From contig CP114060.1 of assembly GCA_026967495.1 (NCBI GenBank), positions 4,526,001-4,590,000 of the forward strand: DNA of 64,000 bases. Direction: 5' to 3'. The notes beneath the pieces are model-generated. The model saw only the letters and a list, made by a program, of their open reading frames with translations. It was not told the DNA's origin and did not search any database. This document shows, in pieces, positions 8,796 through 17,408 of the stretch (position 1 is its first letter; each line of letters begins with the position of its first letter). Position numbers and translations under genes: made by a program. The stretch is from Rouxiella badensis (GTDB lineage: Bacteria; Pseudomonadota; Gammaproteobacteria; Enterobacterales; Enterobacteriaceae).

Positions 8796-10295
8796 TTATT
8801 TGAAGTCTGGAAGGAAGCGTTTAACGTCAACCTTTTTGAATTTGGAACGCTCAAAGTGATGTTTGAGATGGAACGGCACCGTGCAGTCAAAAATCACTTT
8901 GCACGAGGTGCCGACCTGCAACAGATGCGGACTAAATTCCGGCGTTTGCGACGGGTCGAGCGGGTGACAGCGCACGCCCGGGATGTTAATGGTGTCGATG
9001 TCACCCTGAAAACGAGTCTGCATCGCCCACAGCACGTCGTCGGTATCAAACAAATCAACATCTTCATCCACCAGAATGACGTGCTTCAATTCCGGAAACG
9101 CCGAGAAGGCAAGCAGCGCAGCCTGACGTTGGCGACCTTCATCATTAATCGAAGATTTTTTAAATTGCAGCACGGCCAAAAGCTTGCCGCCGCCCGAGGT
9201 GTGGGCATAGACATTGAGTAAACGTCCCGGCATTGCGCGCTCGACCATGTCAAGAATGCTGGCTTCGGTCGGGATCCCGGCCAGATTGACGTGCTCGCCG
9301 CTTGGCCCCAGTGTGGTTTGCAGAATCGGGTTTTTGCGGTGAGTGATAGCTTTAATCTTGATGACAGGCAGCTCGTCTTTTGACTCGCCGGTATAGCCCG
9401 GAAACTCAGGCATCGCCTTACCGGTGTTGGTGTTTTGATCCTCGCGGATACGCACGTTTGGCAATAACTCGCCTTCGATTACTATCTCTGCATGGGCGAT
9501 AGCTTTTTCGTTGATGGTAATGCCGTTAACCAGCTCTACCGGATAGCCACGCAACGCACCCGCAACGTTCAATTCGTCATAACCTAGTGGCGTAGTCGGT
9601 GGTTCGAAGCAGGCGGCGATACTGATAGCAGGGTCTACGCCGATACTAATCGAAATCGGTAGCGGTTTACCGGCGGCCTCGGCCTTTTGGCGGAAAGCGT
9701 CAATGTGACGGCCCGGCGTCAACCACATGGTCAACTCATCGCGGCTTTGTACACACAGGCGGTGAATGGTGATATTGGACTCGCCCGTTTCCGGGTCAGA
9801 GGCGTAGCACATGCCCATGGTGAAATAGGGACCTGCATCTTCTTCGGTATTAGTAGGCGCGGGCAACAGTGTGCGCAGGTCAAAATCGGAGTCGCTGGCA
9901 AGATGAATAACTTCTTGGCACACGGCTTGGCCGCGTTCAATGGTGACTGGAGGGATCGGGTTTTGTACGGAATCCTTTAATAGAAAGCCCAGTTTTTCAG
10001 GTTTGCAGTTCAGCAGATGTCCAGTACGTTCGCGGGTCGACAGAATGCCGGTCACCACGCGCACTCCCGGATAACCTTTGACATTGTTAAACATCATCGC
10101 CGGTCCTTTACGGGTTGGACGCTCACAGGTACCGCCTGCGCCAACATAGCGATAAACGCCGGAGAGTTCTGCTTCTGGGTCAACTTCTACATTAGTTTCT
10201 ACGAATTCGCCTGGTAAGGTTTGCAGGAAATCAATAGCTGAACGAAGATCGTGAACGGGTGACTCTTTTTTAGAATGGGTTGTATTTTTCATCAT
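8796..10295 (-). CDS. UbiD-family decarboxylase, gallate/hydroxybenzoate decarboxylase subunit C-like
   Basis: The 499-residue enzyme is a prFMN-dependent non-oxidative decarboxylase of the UbiD family. Wording such as AELSGVYRYVGAGGTCERPT, GPAMMFNNVKGYPGVRV, APTNTEEDAGPY, FEPPTTPLGYDELNVAGALRG and the catalytic stretch with ELLPNVRIREDQNTNTGKAM (E-R-E region) closely resembles LpdC-type gallate/protocatechuate decarboxylases as I remember them. It would convert a hydroxybenzoate such as gallate to the corresponding phenol and CO2 in the cytoplasm. UbiX-like and DUF554 genes follow in the operon and a LysR gene is divergent. The small subunit D found in some such operons is absent here. Confidence 0.88.
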   Translation of the reverse strand: MMKNTTHSKKESPVHDLRSAIDFLQTLPGEFVETNVEVDPEAELSGVYRYVGAGGTCERPTRKGPAMMFNNVKGYPGVRVVTGILSTRERTGHLLNCKPEKLGFLLKDSVQNPIPPVTIERGQAVCQEVIHLASDSDFDLRTLLPAPTNTEEDAGPYFTMGMCYASDPETGESNITIHRLCVQSRDELTMWLTPGRHIDAFRQKAEAAGKPLPISISIGVDPAISIAACFEPPTTPLGYDELNVAGALRGYPVELVNGITINEKAIAHAEIVIEGELLPNVRIREDQNTNTGKAMPEFPGYTGESKDELPVIKIKAITHRKNPILQTTLGPSGEHVNLAGIPTEASILDMVERAMPGRLLNVYAHTSGGGKLLAVLQFKKSSINDEGRQRQAALLAFSAFPELKHVILVDEDVDLFDTDDVLWAMQTRFQGDIDTINIPGVRCHPLDPSQTPEFSPHLLQVGTSCKVIFDCTVPFHLKHHFERSKFKKVDVKRFLPDFK

Positions 10296-10623
10296 ATTTC
10301 TCAGGTAAGTTTAAATAACCGTGGTGCGGAATTTAAATTACGCCGATAGAAATAAATTAAAAAATACCGTTTTAGTCTACGTCTAGATCATAAAAGTTGG
10401 AATAAACTATTCTTTGGGCAGATAAGTAACACAGTATTAACGATAGCAGAGTTTAATCAAGAAACGTAATGAAAGGTATAGCGCGCTCTAAAAAATTTAC
10501 TTTAAAAGGTAAAGGCTTTAATTATAATTACTGTAATCAGGGAAGAGGATGCCATTTCAGCGGCATTCCAGCGTCATTATTTAATGACAGTATAGAATAA
10601 AAAGTCTTAGATCGGAGTCATCC
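10296..10623. promoter_or_regulatory. Divergent control region between UbiD operon and LysR regulator
   Basis: This 328-bp AT-rich gap separates two divergent genes and must hold both promoters. Such gaps normally contain LysR boxes of the T-N11-A type. A dyad-like TTATAATTACTGTAAT stretch near 10519-10534 is a candidate, but I cannot assign an operator with confidence. Confidence 0.4.
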
Positions 10624-11526
10624 ATGGATCTCAAAAGAATGCGCTACTTCTGTACCATCGTCGAGCAAGGCTCTATCAGCCATGCGGCGCGGGTATTGAA
10701 CATGGCGCAGCCGCCGCTTAGCAAGCGCATGCAGGAGCTGGAAGCCGAGATAGGCGCACCGCTTTTTGATCGCACTAACCGAGCGTTAATACCTACAGAG
10801 GCGGGAGTTTATCTTTATCAAAATGCTAAAGAGATCCTTAACAATATTGATAATATCAGGCTGCAAACCTTATTAATCGCCAGTCGCAATAAAAAGATTA
10901 TCAGAATTGGTATTTCCTATCTTTTCCTCTCCTACTTCAGCAGTTTTATTCATAAGCTCAGCCAGCGCTATCCTGAAATAGAAATAAATATCTCGGTTGC
11001 CGACTCAAGTCATCTCGAGTTCTTACTGGTGCAGCGAATTATTGATATTGCGTTAATTCAAAAGCCGAAAATGACAAAAGCCTTTGATGTCATTGAAATG
11101 GGGCCAATGAAGCTTGTGGCGGTTATTGCCAAAAGTTTACTGCCCGAAAAGCCCAGGAAAAGTATTACCCTAGAAGCGCTGACGCGTTTTCCACTGGTGT
11201 TATTGCACCGCGCGGGCGGTAATGGCACTTTTGAAGTATTGATCGATAGCCTGCACAAATATGCCCATGAAATAAACGTGATCATGCAGGTTTCAGAGCC
11301 TCGCCTGATTATTGAACTGTTCAATCTTGGCGTCGAAGCTGCAACTTTATTGCCTGCTTCCGAGGTCAATTCAAAAAATCTATATAACTATCATGTGGTT
11401 GATGTTGCCTCACCGCCCTCACTGTTTGTGCCGATGGTAGTGAGGCTTACGCACGTTATCGGTAATCCAACTATTAATGAAATATGGGAGTGGGGTTTAG
11501 AATTGCAATCTAAAGGCAGCTTTTGA
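10624..11526 (+). CDS. LysR-family transcriptional regulator of the decarboxylase locus
   Basis: The 300-residue protein opens MDLKRMRYFCTIVEQGSISH with the LysR helix-turn-helix (AARVLNMAQPPLSKRMQELE) and a substrate-binding domain with the RIGISYLFLSYF start. GGAGTC lies 6 bases before the ATG. Its divergent position to the UbiD-UbiX-DUF554 operon suggests it switches that operon on with the aromatic acid as inducer, like TanR-type or hydroxybenzoate LysR regulators. The binding ligand is not evident. Confidence 0.88.
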   Translation: MDLKRMRYFCTIVEQGSISHAARVLNMAQPPLSKRMQELEAEIGAPLFDRTNRALIPTEAGVYLYQNAKEILNNIDNIRLQTLLIASRNKKIIRIGISYLFLSYFSSFIHKLSQRYPEIEINISVADSSHLEFLLVQRIIDIALIQKPKMTKAFDVIEMGPMKLVAVIAKSLLPEKPRKSITLEALTRFPLVLLHRAGGNGTFEVLIDSLHKYAHEINVIMQVSEPRLIIELFNLGVEAATLLPASEVNSKNLYNYHVVDVASPPSLFVPMVVRLTHVIGNPTINEIWEWGLELQSKGSF

Positions 11527-11558
11527 ACTTCAATTTCTAGATCAAAATCATGCGCTTC

Positions 11559-11584
11559 GCTTACTGCGCGGCGGCGCAGTAAGC
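11559..11584. terminator. Strong hairpin downstream of the LysR gene
   Basis: GCTTACTGCGC and GCGCAGTAAGC pair over 11 bp around a GGCG loop, 33 bases after the LysR stop. No long T tract follows, so it is a strong RNA hairpin with probable but unproven terminator function. Confidence 0.5.
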
Positions 11585-11646
11585 CCAAAGAGGCGCAGTC
11601 TTTACTGAACCCCAGATCCTGGACAATTCCAGAATGTGGGGTGCAG

Positions 11647-11688
11647 TGACCCTGACCCTGACCCTGACCCTGACCCTGACCCTGACCC
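11647..11688. repeat. Seven tandem copies of the hexamer TGACCC
   Basis: Seven perfect TGACCC units run head to tail, followed by one extra C. The IS3-family element at 5725 begins with only two such units, so this array looks like an expansion of that insertion sequence's terminal repeat. Confidence 0.95.
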
Positions 11689-11775
11689 CGTACATGATCC
11701 AGCCATAATCAGGAATAACCAGCTTCATTCTGGCTACCTGCCAATTTTTCAGTAAATTCGAAAAGGCATTTTTAG
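11647..11775 (-). mobile_element. Truncated left end of an IS3-family element, second copy
   Basis: After the hexamer array the sequence closely follows that at about 5737-5820 (ATGATCCAG-CATAATCAGGAATAACC, then a CTTCAT-TGG stretch), so it is the same kind of IS end in the same orientation. It is cut off at 11776 by the IS6-family element, leaving about 130 bp and no transposase core. Confidence 0.7.
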
Positions 11776-12585
11776 GGTTCTGTCGCATTAAGACGTCGTG
11801 AGGTAACATGCTGTTTTTTTTACGATGTTGCCTGACCATATCCCTGATCCGAAAATCTTTCCAACGCCTGCATTATCCCCCGATGTTATCGCCCAGTGTG
11901 TTCGCTGGTATCTGGCGTATTCCCTGAGCCTCCGTAATCTGGAAGAGATGATGGCCGAGCGCGGCATTGTTGTTGATCATTCGACGCTTCACCGTTGGGT
12001 CATCCGCCTGGTGCCCCTGTTGGATAAGGTGTTCCGACGGTATAAACGCCCGGTGGGTCGACGCTGGCGAATGGACGAAACCTACATCAGAGTCAGAGGG
12101 CAGTGGAAATACCTGTACCGGGCCGTCGATACCGCAGGGCAGACCATCGATTTCCTGCTGACCGCCAGGCGGGATGCCGGCGCAGCACTGCGCTTCTTTC
12201 GTAAGGCTATTCGCCACCACGGTGGGCCAGAAAGGGTAACCATTGATAAAAGTAGCGCCAATACGGCAGCGTTGGCCACACTCAATGCCGACAAACCCGA
12301 TGAAGAAAGCATCACGATCAGGCAGAACAAATATTTGAACAACCTTGTGGAGCAGGATCACCGGAACATCAAACGACGAACGCGACCCATGCTGGGATTC
12401 AAATCATTCCGGCGGGCACAGACCATACTTGCGGGTATTGAGCTGGTAAACATGATCCGTAAAGGACAGCTTCATCATCAAGCTGGCGAAGGATTGTCGT
12501 CTGCAGAACAATTTTATCTGCTGGCAGCCTGAAAAAACAGGTAGCGCAGATTTCATCATCTTCACTCCGTTAACGCGACAGAACC
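11776..12585 (+). mobile_element. IS6-family insertion sequence, 810 bp, complete
   Basis: The left end reads GGTTCTGTCGCATTAA and the right end, reverse complemented, GGTTCTGTCGCGTTAA, so the inverted repeats differ at one of 16 bases. The length and single transposase gene fit IS6/IS26-like elements. The flanking octamers (ATTTTTAG on the left, GGTGGGTT on the right) do not match, so there is no target duplication. That is expected when an IS6 element has made an adjacent deletion or recombined between copies. Confidence 0.88.
11825..12532 (+). CDS. IS6-family DDE transposase
   Basis: The 235-residue transposase has an N-terminal helix-turn-helix (LSLRNLEEMMAERGIVVDHS) and an intact catalytic triad: D84 in RWRMDETYIRV, D141 in RVTIDKSSAN and E176 in NNLVEQDHRNIKRR. 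The length and motifs match the IS26/IS6 family, which moves by replicative cointegrate formation and conservative targeted recombination. It appears functional. It lies inside an element with nearly perfect ends. Confidence 0.93.
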   Translation: MLPDHIPDPKIFPTPALSPDVIAQCVRWYLAYSLSLRNLEEMMAERGIVVDHSTLHRWVIRLVPLLDKVFRRYKRPVGRRWRMDETYIRVRGQWKYLYRAVDTAGQTIDFLLTARRDAGAALRFFRKAIRHHGGPERVTIDKSSANTAALATLNADKPDEESITIRQNKYLNNLVEQDHRNIKRRTRPMLGFKSFRRAQTILAGIELVNMIRKGQLHHQAGEGLSSAEQFYLLAA

Positions 12586-12586
12586 G

Positions 12587-13795
12587 GTGGGTTCCGCCAC
12601 ACCGATAGGCGTGCTATTTGGCGCGTTGATGGCCGGCTATCTCGGCGATCGCATTGGCCGAAAAGCCGTGATGTGTTGGGCGCTCGCCATCTACTGCGTC
12701 ATGACGCTGTTTGCCGCCCTCGCCCCCAACTACCCGAGCTTCCTGATTGCCAGGATCCTCGCGGGTGTGGGCGTGGGCGCCGAGAGCGTAATTATTGCGC
12801 CCTATCTGAGCGAGTTTATCCCGCCGAAAAAACGTGGCTGGTTTATTGGCGCGCTGGCCGGGTTCTTCTCGTTTGGCTTCGTCGGGGCGGCATTGATCGG
12901 CCGCTTTATCGTGCCGTCGTTCGAGGACGGCTGGCGCTGGGCGCAGGTGATGACCGCGCTGCCTATTGTGATGCTGCTCTGGTGGCGTCGCAGCCTCCCG
13001 GAGTCACCGCGCTTTCTGCTTAACCGTGGTCGAGTGAAAGAGGCAACTCAGGTCATTGAAAATCTTGAGAAAAAGGTCGAGCGCGCCCTCGGACGCCCGT
13101 TGCCTGCCGTCCCGATTCAGACCGAAGCCACTGAGGTTGAAACCTCGACTCCGCCGCTCGGCTTTTTCGAGTCGATCGGCATGATGTTTACCGCCAGCAT
13201 GCGCAAGCAGACGGTGGTCATCTGGCTCATCTGGTTTGTGGTCACCTTCTGCTATTACGGCTTTTTCGCCTGGATCCCGTCACTGCTCATCGCCAAGGGC
13301 TTTACCATCACCAAAAGCTTTGAATTCTCTATTATTATTTATCTGGCGCAGATACCGGGCTATTTCTCGGCGGCGGTGCTGTCAGACCGGCTGGACAGGA
13401 AGCACACCATCGCACTGTATCTGATAGGCGGCGCGATCAGCGCGTGGTTCCTCAGCCAGTCGGGCAGCCACGTGTCGATAGTGACGTCCGCCGCAGTGCT
13501 GTCGTTCTTCCTGAACGGTGCGTACGCGGGCCTTTATGCCTACACGCCGGAGAGCTTCCCTACCGCTATCCGCGCCACCGGTTGTGGTTTTGCCAGCGCC
13601 TTTGGCCGCATTGGCAGCATTCTCGCGCCAAGCATTATCGGGGTGTTTTCCGCCTCGCTGGGCTTTGCCGGGGTGTTCACCATGACCACCAGCATTTTGG
13701 TCGCAGGGGTGATTATCGTGGTCGCGTTTGGCGCAGCGACCAAAGGAAAATCACTGGAGAAAATTACCTCATCGGTAACAGAAATAACGCCTTAG
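12587..13795 (+). pseudogene. MFS metabolite/H+ symporter, 5' end removed by the IS6 element
   Basis: The open frame begins right at the IS6 boundary with GSATPIGVLFGALMAGYLGDRIGRK, which is the end of helix 2 and the loop 2-3 signature of sugar- or organic-acid-type MFS carriers. Normally about 60 residues with helix 1 precede this. The remaining sequence is well conserved: PESPRFLLNRGR after helix 6, a cytoplasmic loop, then a second bundle with LSDRLDRK and TPESFPTAIRATG. The GTG at 12587 is only a formal start with no ribosome site. The missing N-terminus makes transport unlikely. It may once have taken up an aromatic acid or nicotinate-like substrate, but that is speculation. Confidence 0.8.
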
Positions 13796-13968
13796 CGTAA
13801 AGCCTCCCCATCATCCCCCTAGGGCGGTGCCTTCTCGCCCGCCCCTGGGGCACGATTTATCCCGCGCGCACCGTATCACCCTCCTTAAACGCAATCAGCA
13901 ACAGCTCATTACTGCACCTTTACATCATAAATACACAAAGCGAACGATTCTCAACACTTATTTGCATT

Positions 13969-13987
13969 GATAACGATAATCGTTATT
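13969..13987. promoter_or_regulatory. Fur box upstream of the FepA-type receptor
   Basis: GATAACGATAATCGTTATT matches the 19-base Fur consensus at 16 positions and contains the perfect dyad TAACGATAATCGTTA. It lies about 100 bases upstream of the receptor start, as expected for iron repression. Confidence 0.85.
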
Positions 13988-14084
13988 GATAGCATTCTCA
14001 TGAAAGTTATTTCAAATTACTTCTAATTATTTTTAAAACAACACAGCGCGCTTCTTTTCAGCAACGGAATGGTCCTGCTACATT

Positions 14085-16373
14085 ATGAAAAATATCCTGT
14101 TTTATACCAAGGTCACCTTATTTTCCGTGACCTCTTTTAGCCTGCTTATGCCAACACTTTCCCAAGCCGAGCAAACAACAACCCTTAAAGAGGGAGATAA
14201 TAAACCGCTCGTAGACAGCAAAGAGAAAAAACAGAAGGACGAAGACGACACCATTACGGTGACCGCACAGCAACAAACCCTGCAAGCGCCGGGCGTCTCT
14301 ATCATTACTCAAGACGAAATCAAGAAACACCCGCCGGCGCGCGACCTGGCCGAAATTATCCGTACCATGCCCGGCGTTAACCTGACCGGTAACTCCACCA
14401 GCGGCCAGCGCGGCAACAATCGCCAAATCGATATTCGCGGTATGGGTCCGGAAAATACCCTCGTGCTGATCGACGGCATGCCGGTGACCAGCAAGAACTC
14501 CGTGCGCTACGGCTGGCGCGGCGAGCGCGACAGCCGCGGTGACACCAACTGGGTACCGCCAGAAATGGTGGACAGCATTCAGGTCATTCGCGGTCCTGCC
14601 GCCGCACGCTACGGCAGCGGTGCAGCAGGGGGCGTCATCAACATTATCACCAAGCCAACCACCCCAGACTGGCACGGCACCTTCAATACCTACATGGATG
14701 CACCAACGCATAAATCCGAAGGCGCAACCAAACGCTATGACGCGAGCCTTTCAGGCGGCCTCACCGATACGCTGAGCTTTAAACTTTACGGCGGCTGGTC
14801 TAAGACTCAGGCCGATGCGCAAAACATCAACGCTGGCCATGAAGCCGCGCGTACCGGCTCTTACGCTGGAACAGTGCCTGCGGGTCGCGAAGGGGTGAAA
14901 AACGAGAACGTTAATGGCGTGCTGCACTGGGCTTTTGCGCCTAAGCAGGCGTTGGAACTCTCTGCGGGCTACAGCCGTCAGGGCAACCTGTACGCGGGGG
15001 ATACGCAAAACACCAACTCCAACGCGCTGGTGACCGCCAACTATGGCAAGGAAACCAACGTACTTTACCGTCAGACGCTGAGCCTGAAACACACAGGAAG
15101 CTGGGATAACGGCGTATCGACCACCAACTATATTCAGTACGAACGCACCCGTAACAAACGTATCAACGAAGGCCTCGCGGGCGGTACCGAGGGTATATTC
15201 AGCACCACCAATCAAGGGTTCTCTACCATTGATTTGGCCGACGTCAACGCACATACCGAAATTAACGTGCCGCTCGATTTCTTCGTTCACCAAACCGCGA
15301 CCTTCGGGGCGGAATGGAACCAGCAGCGAATGAAAGATCCAACCTCTAACACGCAGACCGCACAGGCCGGCAGCGTTGAGGGTATATCGAGCACCGGCCG
15401 CAGCCCCTATTCTTCCGCCGATATCTATTCCCTGTTTACCGAAGACAATATCGAGCTGACCGATACCACCACCGTGACACCGGGCCTGCGTTTCGATTAT
15501 CAGACCATTACCGGCAAGAATTTCAGCCCGTCCCTGAACCTCTCGCAGGAGCTGGGCAGCGACTTCACGCTGAAAATGGGTATCGCGCGTGCCTACAAAG
15601 CGCCAAACCTGTACCAGACCAACCCTAATTACCTGCTCTACAGCAACGGTCAGGGCTGCTACGCCAGCGCCGGTTCATGCTATCTGCAGGGTAATAAAGA
15701 TCTCAAAGCGGAAACCAGCGTCAACAAAGAGATTGGCATCGAATATCACCACAATGACGTTCAGGCCGGGTTGACCTACTACCGTAATGACTACCACAAT
15801 AAGATTGAAGCGGGCTACGCGTCGGAATATTCCATCAGCAGCACCTCTGACGTTTACAAGTGGGAAAACGTGCCGAAGGCTGTGGTTCAGGGTATCGAAG
15901 GGACGCTCAACTTCCCGATCAGTGAATCTGTCGCCATGCGCAACAACTTCACCTACAACATCGAGAACGTGAACAAGACCACCAACGACTATCTGTCGGT
16001 TATCCCGAAATTCACCATCAACTCGACGGTGGATTGGCAGATACGCGACGACTGGTCGATGAGCGGAACCATGACCTGGTTCGGCAAGCAGAAGCCGAAG
16101 AAGTATAACTACAAAGGTGAAGATGCGACCGGATCCGAAACCTGGGTCGTCAGCCCTTACGCACTGTTTGGCTTGACCTCGACCTATACGGTGAACAAGT
16201 TCCTGGACGTGACGGCGGGTATCGACAACGTGCTCGACAAACGCCACTTCCGTGAAGGCAATGCGCAGACCACCGGCAACTCTACCACCGGCGCTTACCT
16301 CTACGGCGCAGGTGCCAACACCTATAACGAATCAGGCCGCGTGTTCTTTATGTCTTTGGGTATGCACTTCTGA
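14085..16373 (+). CDS. TonB-dependent catecholate siderophore receptor, FepA-type
   Basis: The 762-residue outer-membrane protein has a signal peptide ending near LSQAEQ. It is followed by the TonB box region DDTITVTAQ, a plug domain (PGVNLTGNSTSGQRGNNRQIDIRGMGPENTLVLIDG) and a 22-strand barrel ending in the aromatic C-terminus SLGMHF. The RGWRGERDSRGD loop and a disulfide-type CYASAGSC loop resemble FepA/PfeA/IroN receptors for enterobactin-like siderophores. A Fur box precedes it. It is a single gene between the truncated MFS gene and a bidirectional terminator. No esterase or ABC transporter genes are adjacent, so the ferric complex must use transporters encoded elsewhere. Confidence 0.92.
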   Translation: MKNILFYTKVTLFSVTSFSLLMPTLSQAEQTTTLKEGDNKPLVDSKEKKQKDEDDTITVTAQQQTLQAPGVSIITQDEIKKHPPARDLAEIIRTMPGVNLTGNSTSGQRGNNRQIDIRGMGPENTLVLIDGMPVTSKNSVRYGWRGERDSRGDTNWVPPEMVDSIQVIRGPAAARYGSGAAGGVINIITKPTTPDWHGTFNTYMDAPTHKSEGATKRYDASLSGGLTDTLSFKLYGGWSKTQADAQNINAGHEAARTGSYAGTVPAGREGVKNENVNGVLHWAFAPKQALELSAGYSRQGNLYAGDTQNTNSNALVTANYGKETNVLYRQTLSLKHTGSWDNGVSTTNYIQYERTRNKRINEGLAGGTEGIFSTTNQGFSTIDLADVNAHTEINVPLDFFVHQTATFGAEWNQQRMKDPTSNTQTAQAGSVEGISSTGRSPYSSADIYSLFTEDNIELTDTTTVTPGLRFDYQTITGKNFSPSLNLSQELGSDFTLKMGIARAYKAPNLYQTNPNYLLYSNGQGCYASAGSCYLQGNKDLKAETSVNKEIGIEYHHNDVQAGLTYYRNDYHNKIEAGYASEYSISSTSDVYKWENVPKAVVQGIEGTLNFPISESVAMRNNFTYNIENVNKTTNDYLSVIPKFTINSTVDWQIRDDWSMSGTMTWFGKQKPKKYNYKGEDATGSETWVVSPYALFGLTSTYTVNKFLDVTAGIDNVLDKRHFREGNAQTTGNSTTGAYLYGAGANTYNESGRVFFMSLGMHF

Positions 16374-16376
16374 TAT

Positions 16377-16410
16377 AAAAAAGGGCCATCGCTTGATGGC
16401 CCTTCTCTTT
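16377..16410. terminator. Bidirectional terminator between receptor and dusC
   Basis: AAGGGCCATC and GATGGCCCTT pair around a GCTT loop, with A-rich sequence on the left and T-rich on the right, so it can end both convergent genes. Confidence 0.85.
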
Positions 16411-17341
16411 ACAAACGCTGAATCGCGAGCGCGATATCTTTCGAGGTATTCAAGGTTCGCACCTGAGTAAACACCTCCGTTGCCTCGCTGTACTCTTTAC
16501 GCAAATATCCTAGCCACTGCTTGATGCGCGCCACGTGATACAAACCGGTGTCACCCTGCTTTTCAAGATAAGTGTACTTTTTCAACAGCGCGATGACCTG
16601 TGGCCACGGCATCTTCGGTTCATTATATTTAACCACCCGGCTAAGGTTTGGCACGTTTAGCGCGCCTCGCCCAATCATCACCGAGTCACAGCCAGTCACC
16701 TGCATACACCGCTGGGCGCTGGCATAATCCCAAATTTCACCGTTGGCAATCACCGGAATGCTCAGTCGTTGGCGAATCTCACCGATCGCCTGCCAGTTGA
16801 TGCGCTCCGCCCGGTAGCCGTCCTCCTTGGTGCGACCGTGGACCGTAAGCTCCGTCGCACCGGACTGCTGCACCGCGTCGGCTATCTCGAGGCTATGAGC
16901 CAGTGAGTCCCAGCCGAGACGAATCTTCACCGTAACCGGCAGGTCAGCGGGCACCGCCTCACGCATCGCCTTCGCGCCGAGATAGATAAGCTCTGGGTCT
17001 TTCAGCAAGGTAGCACCGCCGCCGCTGCCGTTCACCGTCTTGGACGGGCAGCCACAGTTTAGGTCCACGCCGTAAGAGCCAAGTTCGATAGCTCGTGCGG
17101 CATTCTCACCCAACCATTCGGGATATTGCCCCAGCAGCTGGACCCGGACCCGCGTGCCGGACGGCGTGCAGCTTTCGTTAAGCAGTTCGGGGCAGAGACG
17201 GTAAAAGGACTTAACCGGCAACAGTTGGTCGACCACGCGTAAAAATTCGGTGATACAAAGATCGTAGTCGTTTACTTCGCTGAGAAGTTCACGCACCAGA
17301 GGATCCAGTACGCCTTCCATCGGAGCCAGTAATACACGCAT
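16409..17341 (-). CDS. dusC: tRNA-dihydrouridine(16) synthase DusC
   Basis: This FMN/NADPH enzyme reduces U16 in the tRNA D-loop. The protein begins MRVLLAPMEGVLDPLVREL and has the Dus core: VDLNCGCPSKTVNGSGGGA with the catalytic Cys, VTVKIRLGWD, ELTVHGRTKEDGYRA, PVIANGEIWDY and the MIGRGALNVPNLSRVV phosphate site. I chose the ATG at 17341 rather than one 30 bases upstream because it matches the family start and gives about 310 residues. It stands alone and is convergent with the siderophore receptor. Confidence 0.92.
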   Translation of the reverse strand: MRVLLAPMEGVLDPLVRELLSEVNDYDLCITEFLRVVDQLLPVKSFYRLCPELLNESCTPSGTRVRVQLLGQYPEWLGENAARAIELGSYGVDLNCGCPSKTVNGSGGGATLLKDPELIYLGAKAMREAVPADLPVTVKIRLGWDSLAHSLEIADAVQQSGATELTVHGRTKEDGYRAERINWQAIGEIRQRLSIPVIANGEIWDYASAQRCMQVTGCDSVMIGRGALNVPNLSRVVKYNEPKMPWPQVIALLKKYTYLEKQGDTGLYHVARIKQWLGYLRKEYSEATEVFTQVRTLNTSKDIALAIQRL

Positions 17342-17408
17342 AGCCGCTCTACCCTTAAAAATGAGGCGCAATAATACGGGCGAACGGCTAGCGATGGCAA
17401 TGGGCGGA

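Noticed and set aside
11291..11297. GAGCCTC in the LysR gene as another corrupted GAGCTC
   Set aside because: It is in frame (SEPRL) and the protein is intact, so it is natural sequence.
11561..11839. Minus-strand open frame with a (VR)n repeat protein
   Set aside because: The VR repeat is only the translation of the TGACCC array; there is no ribosome site and the rest is IS end sequence.
13801..13862. G+C-rich partial inverted repeat after the truncated MFS gene as a terminator
   Set aside because: The arms pair imperfectly over a long loop and there is no T tract, so the call is too weak.
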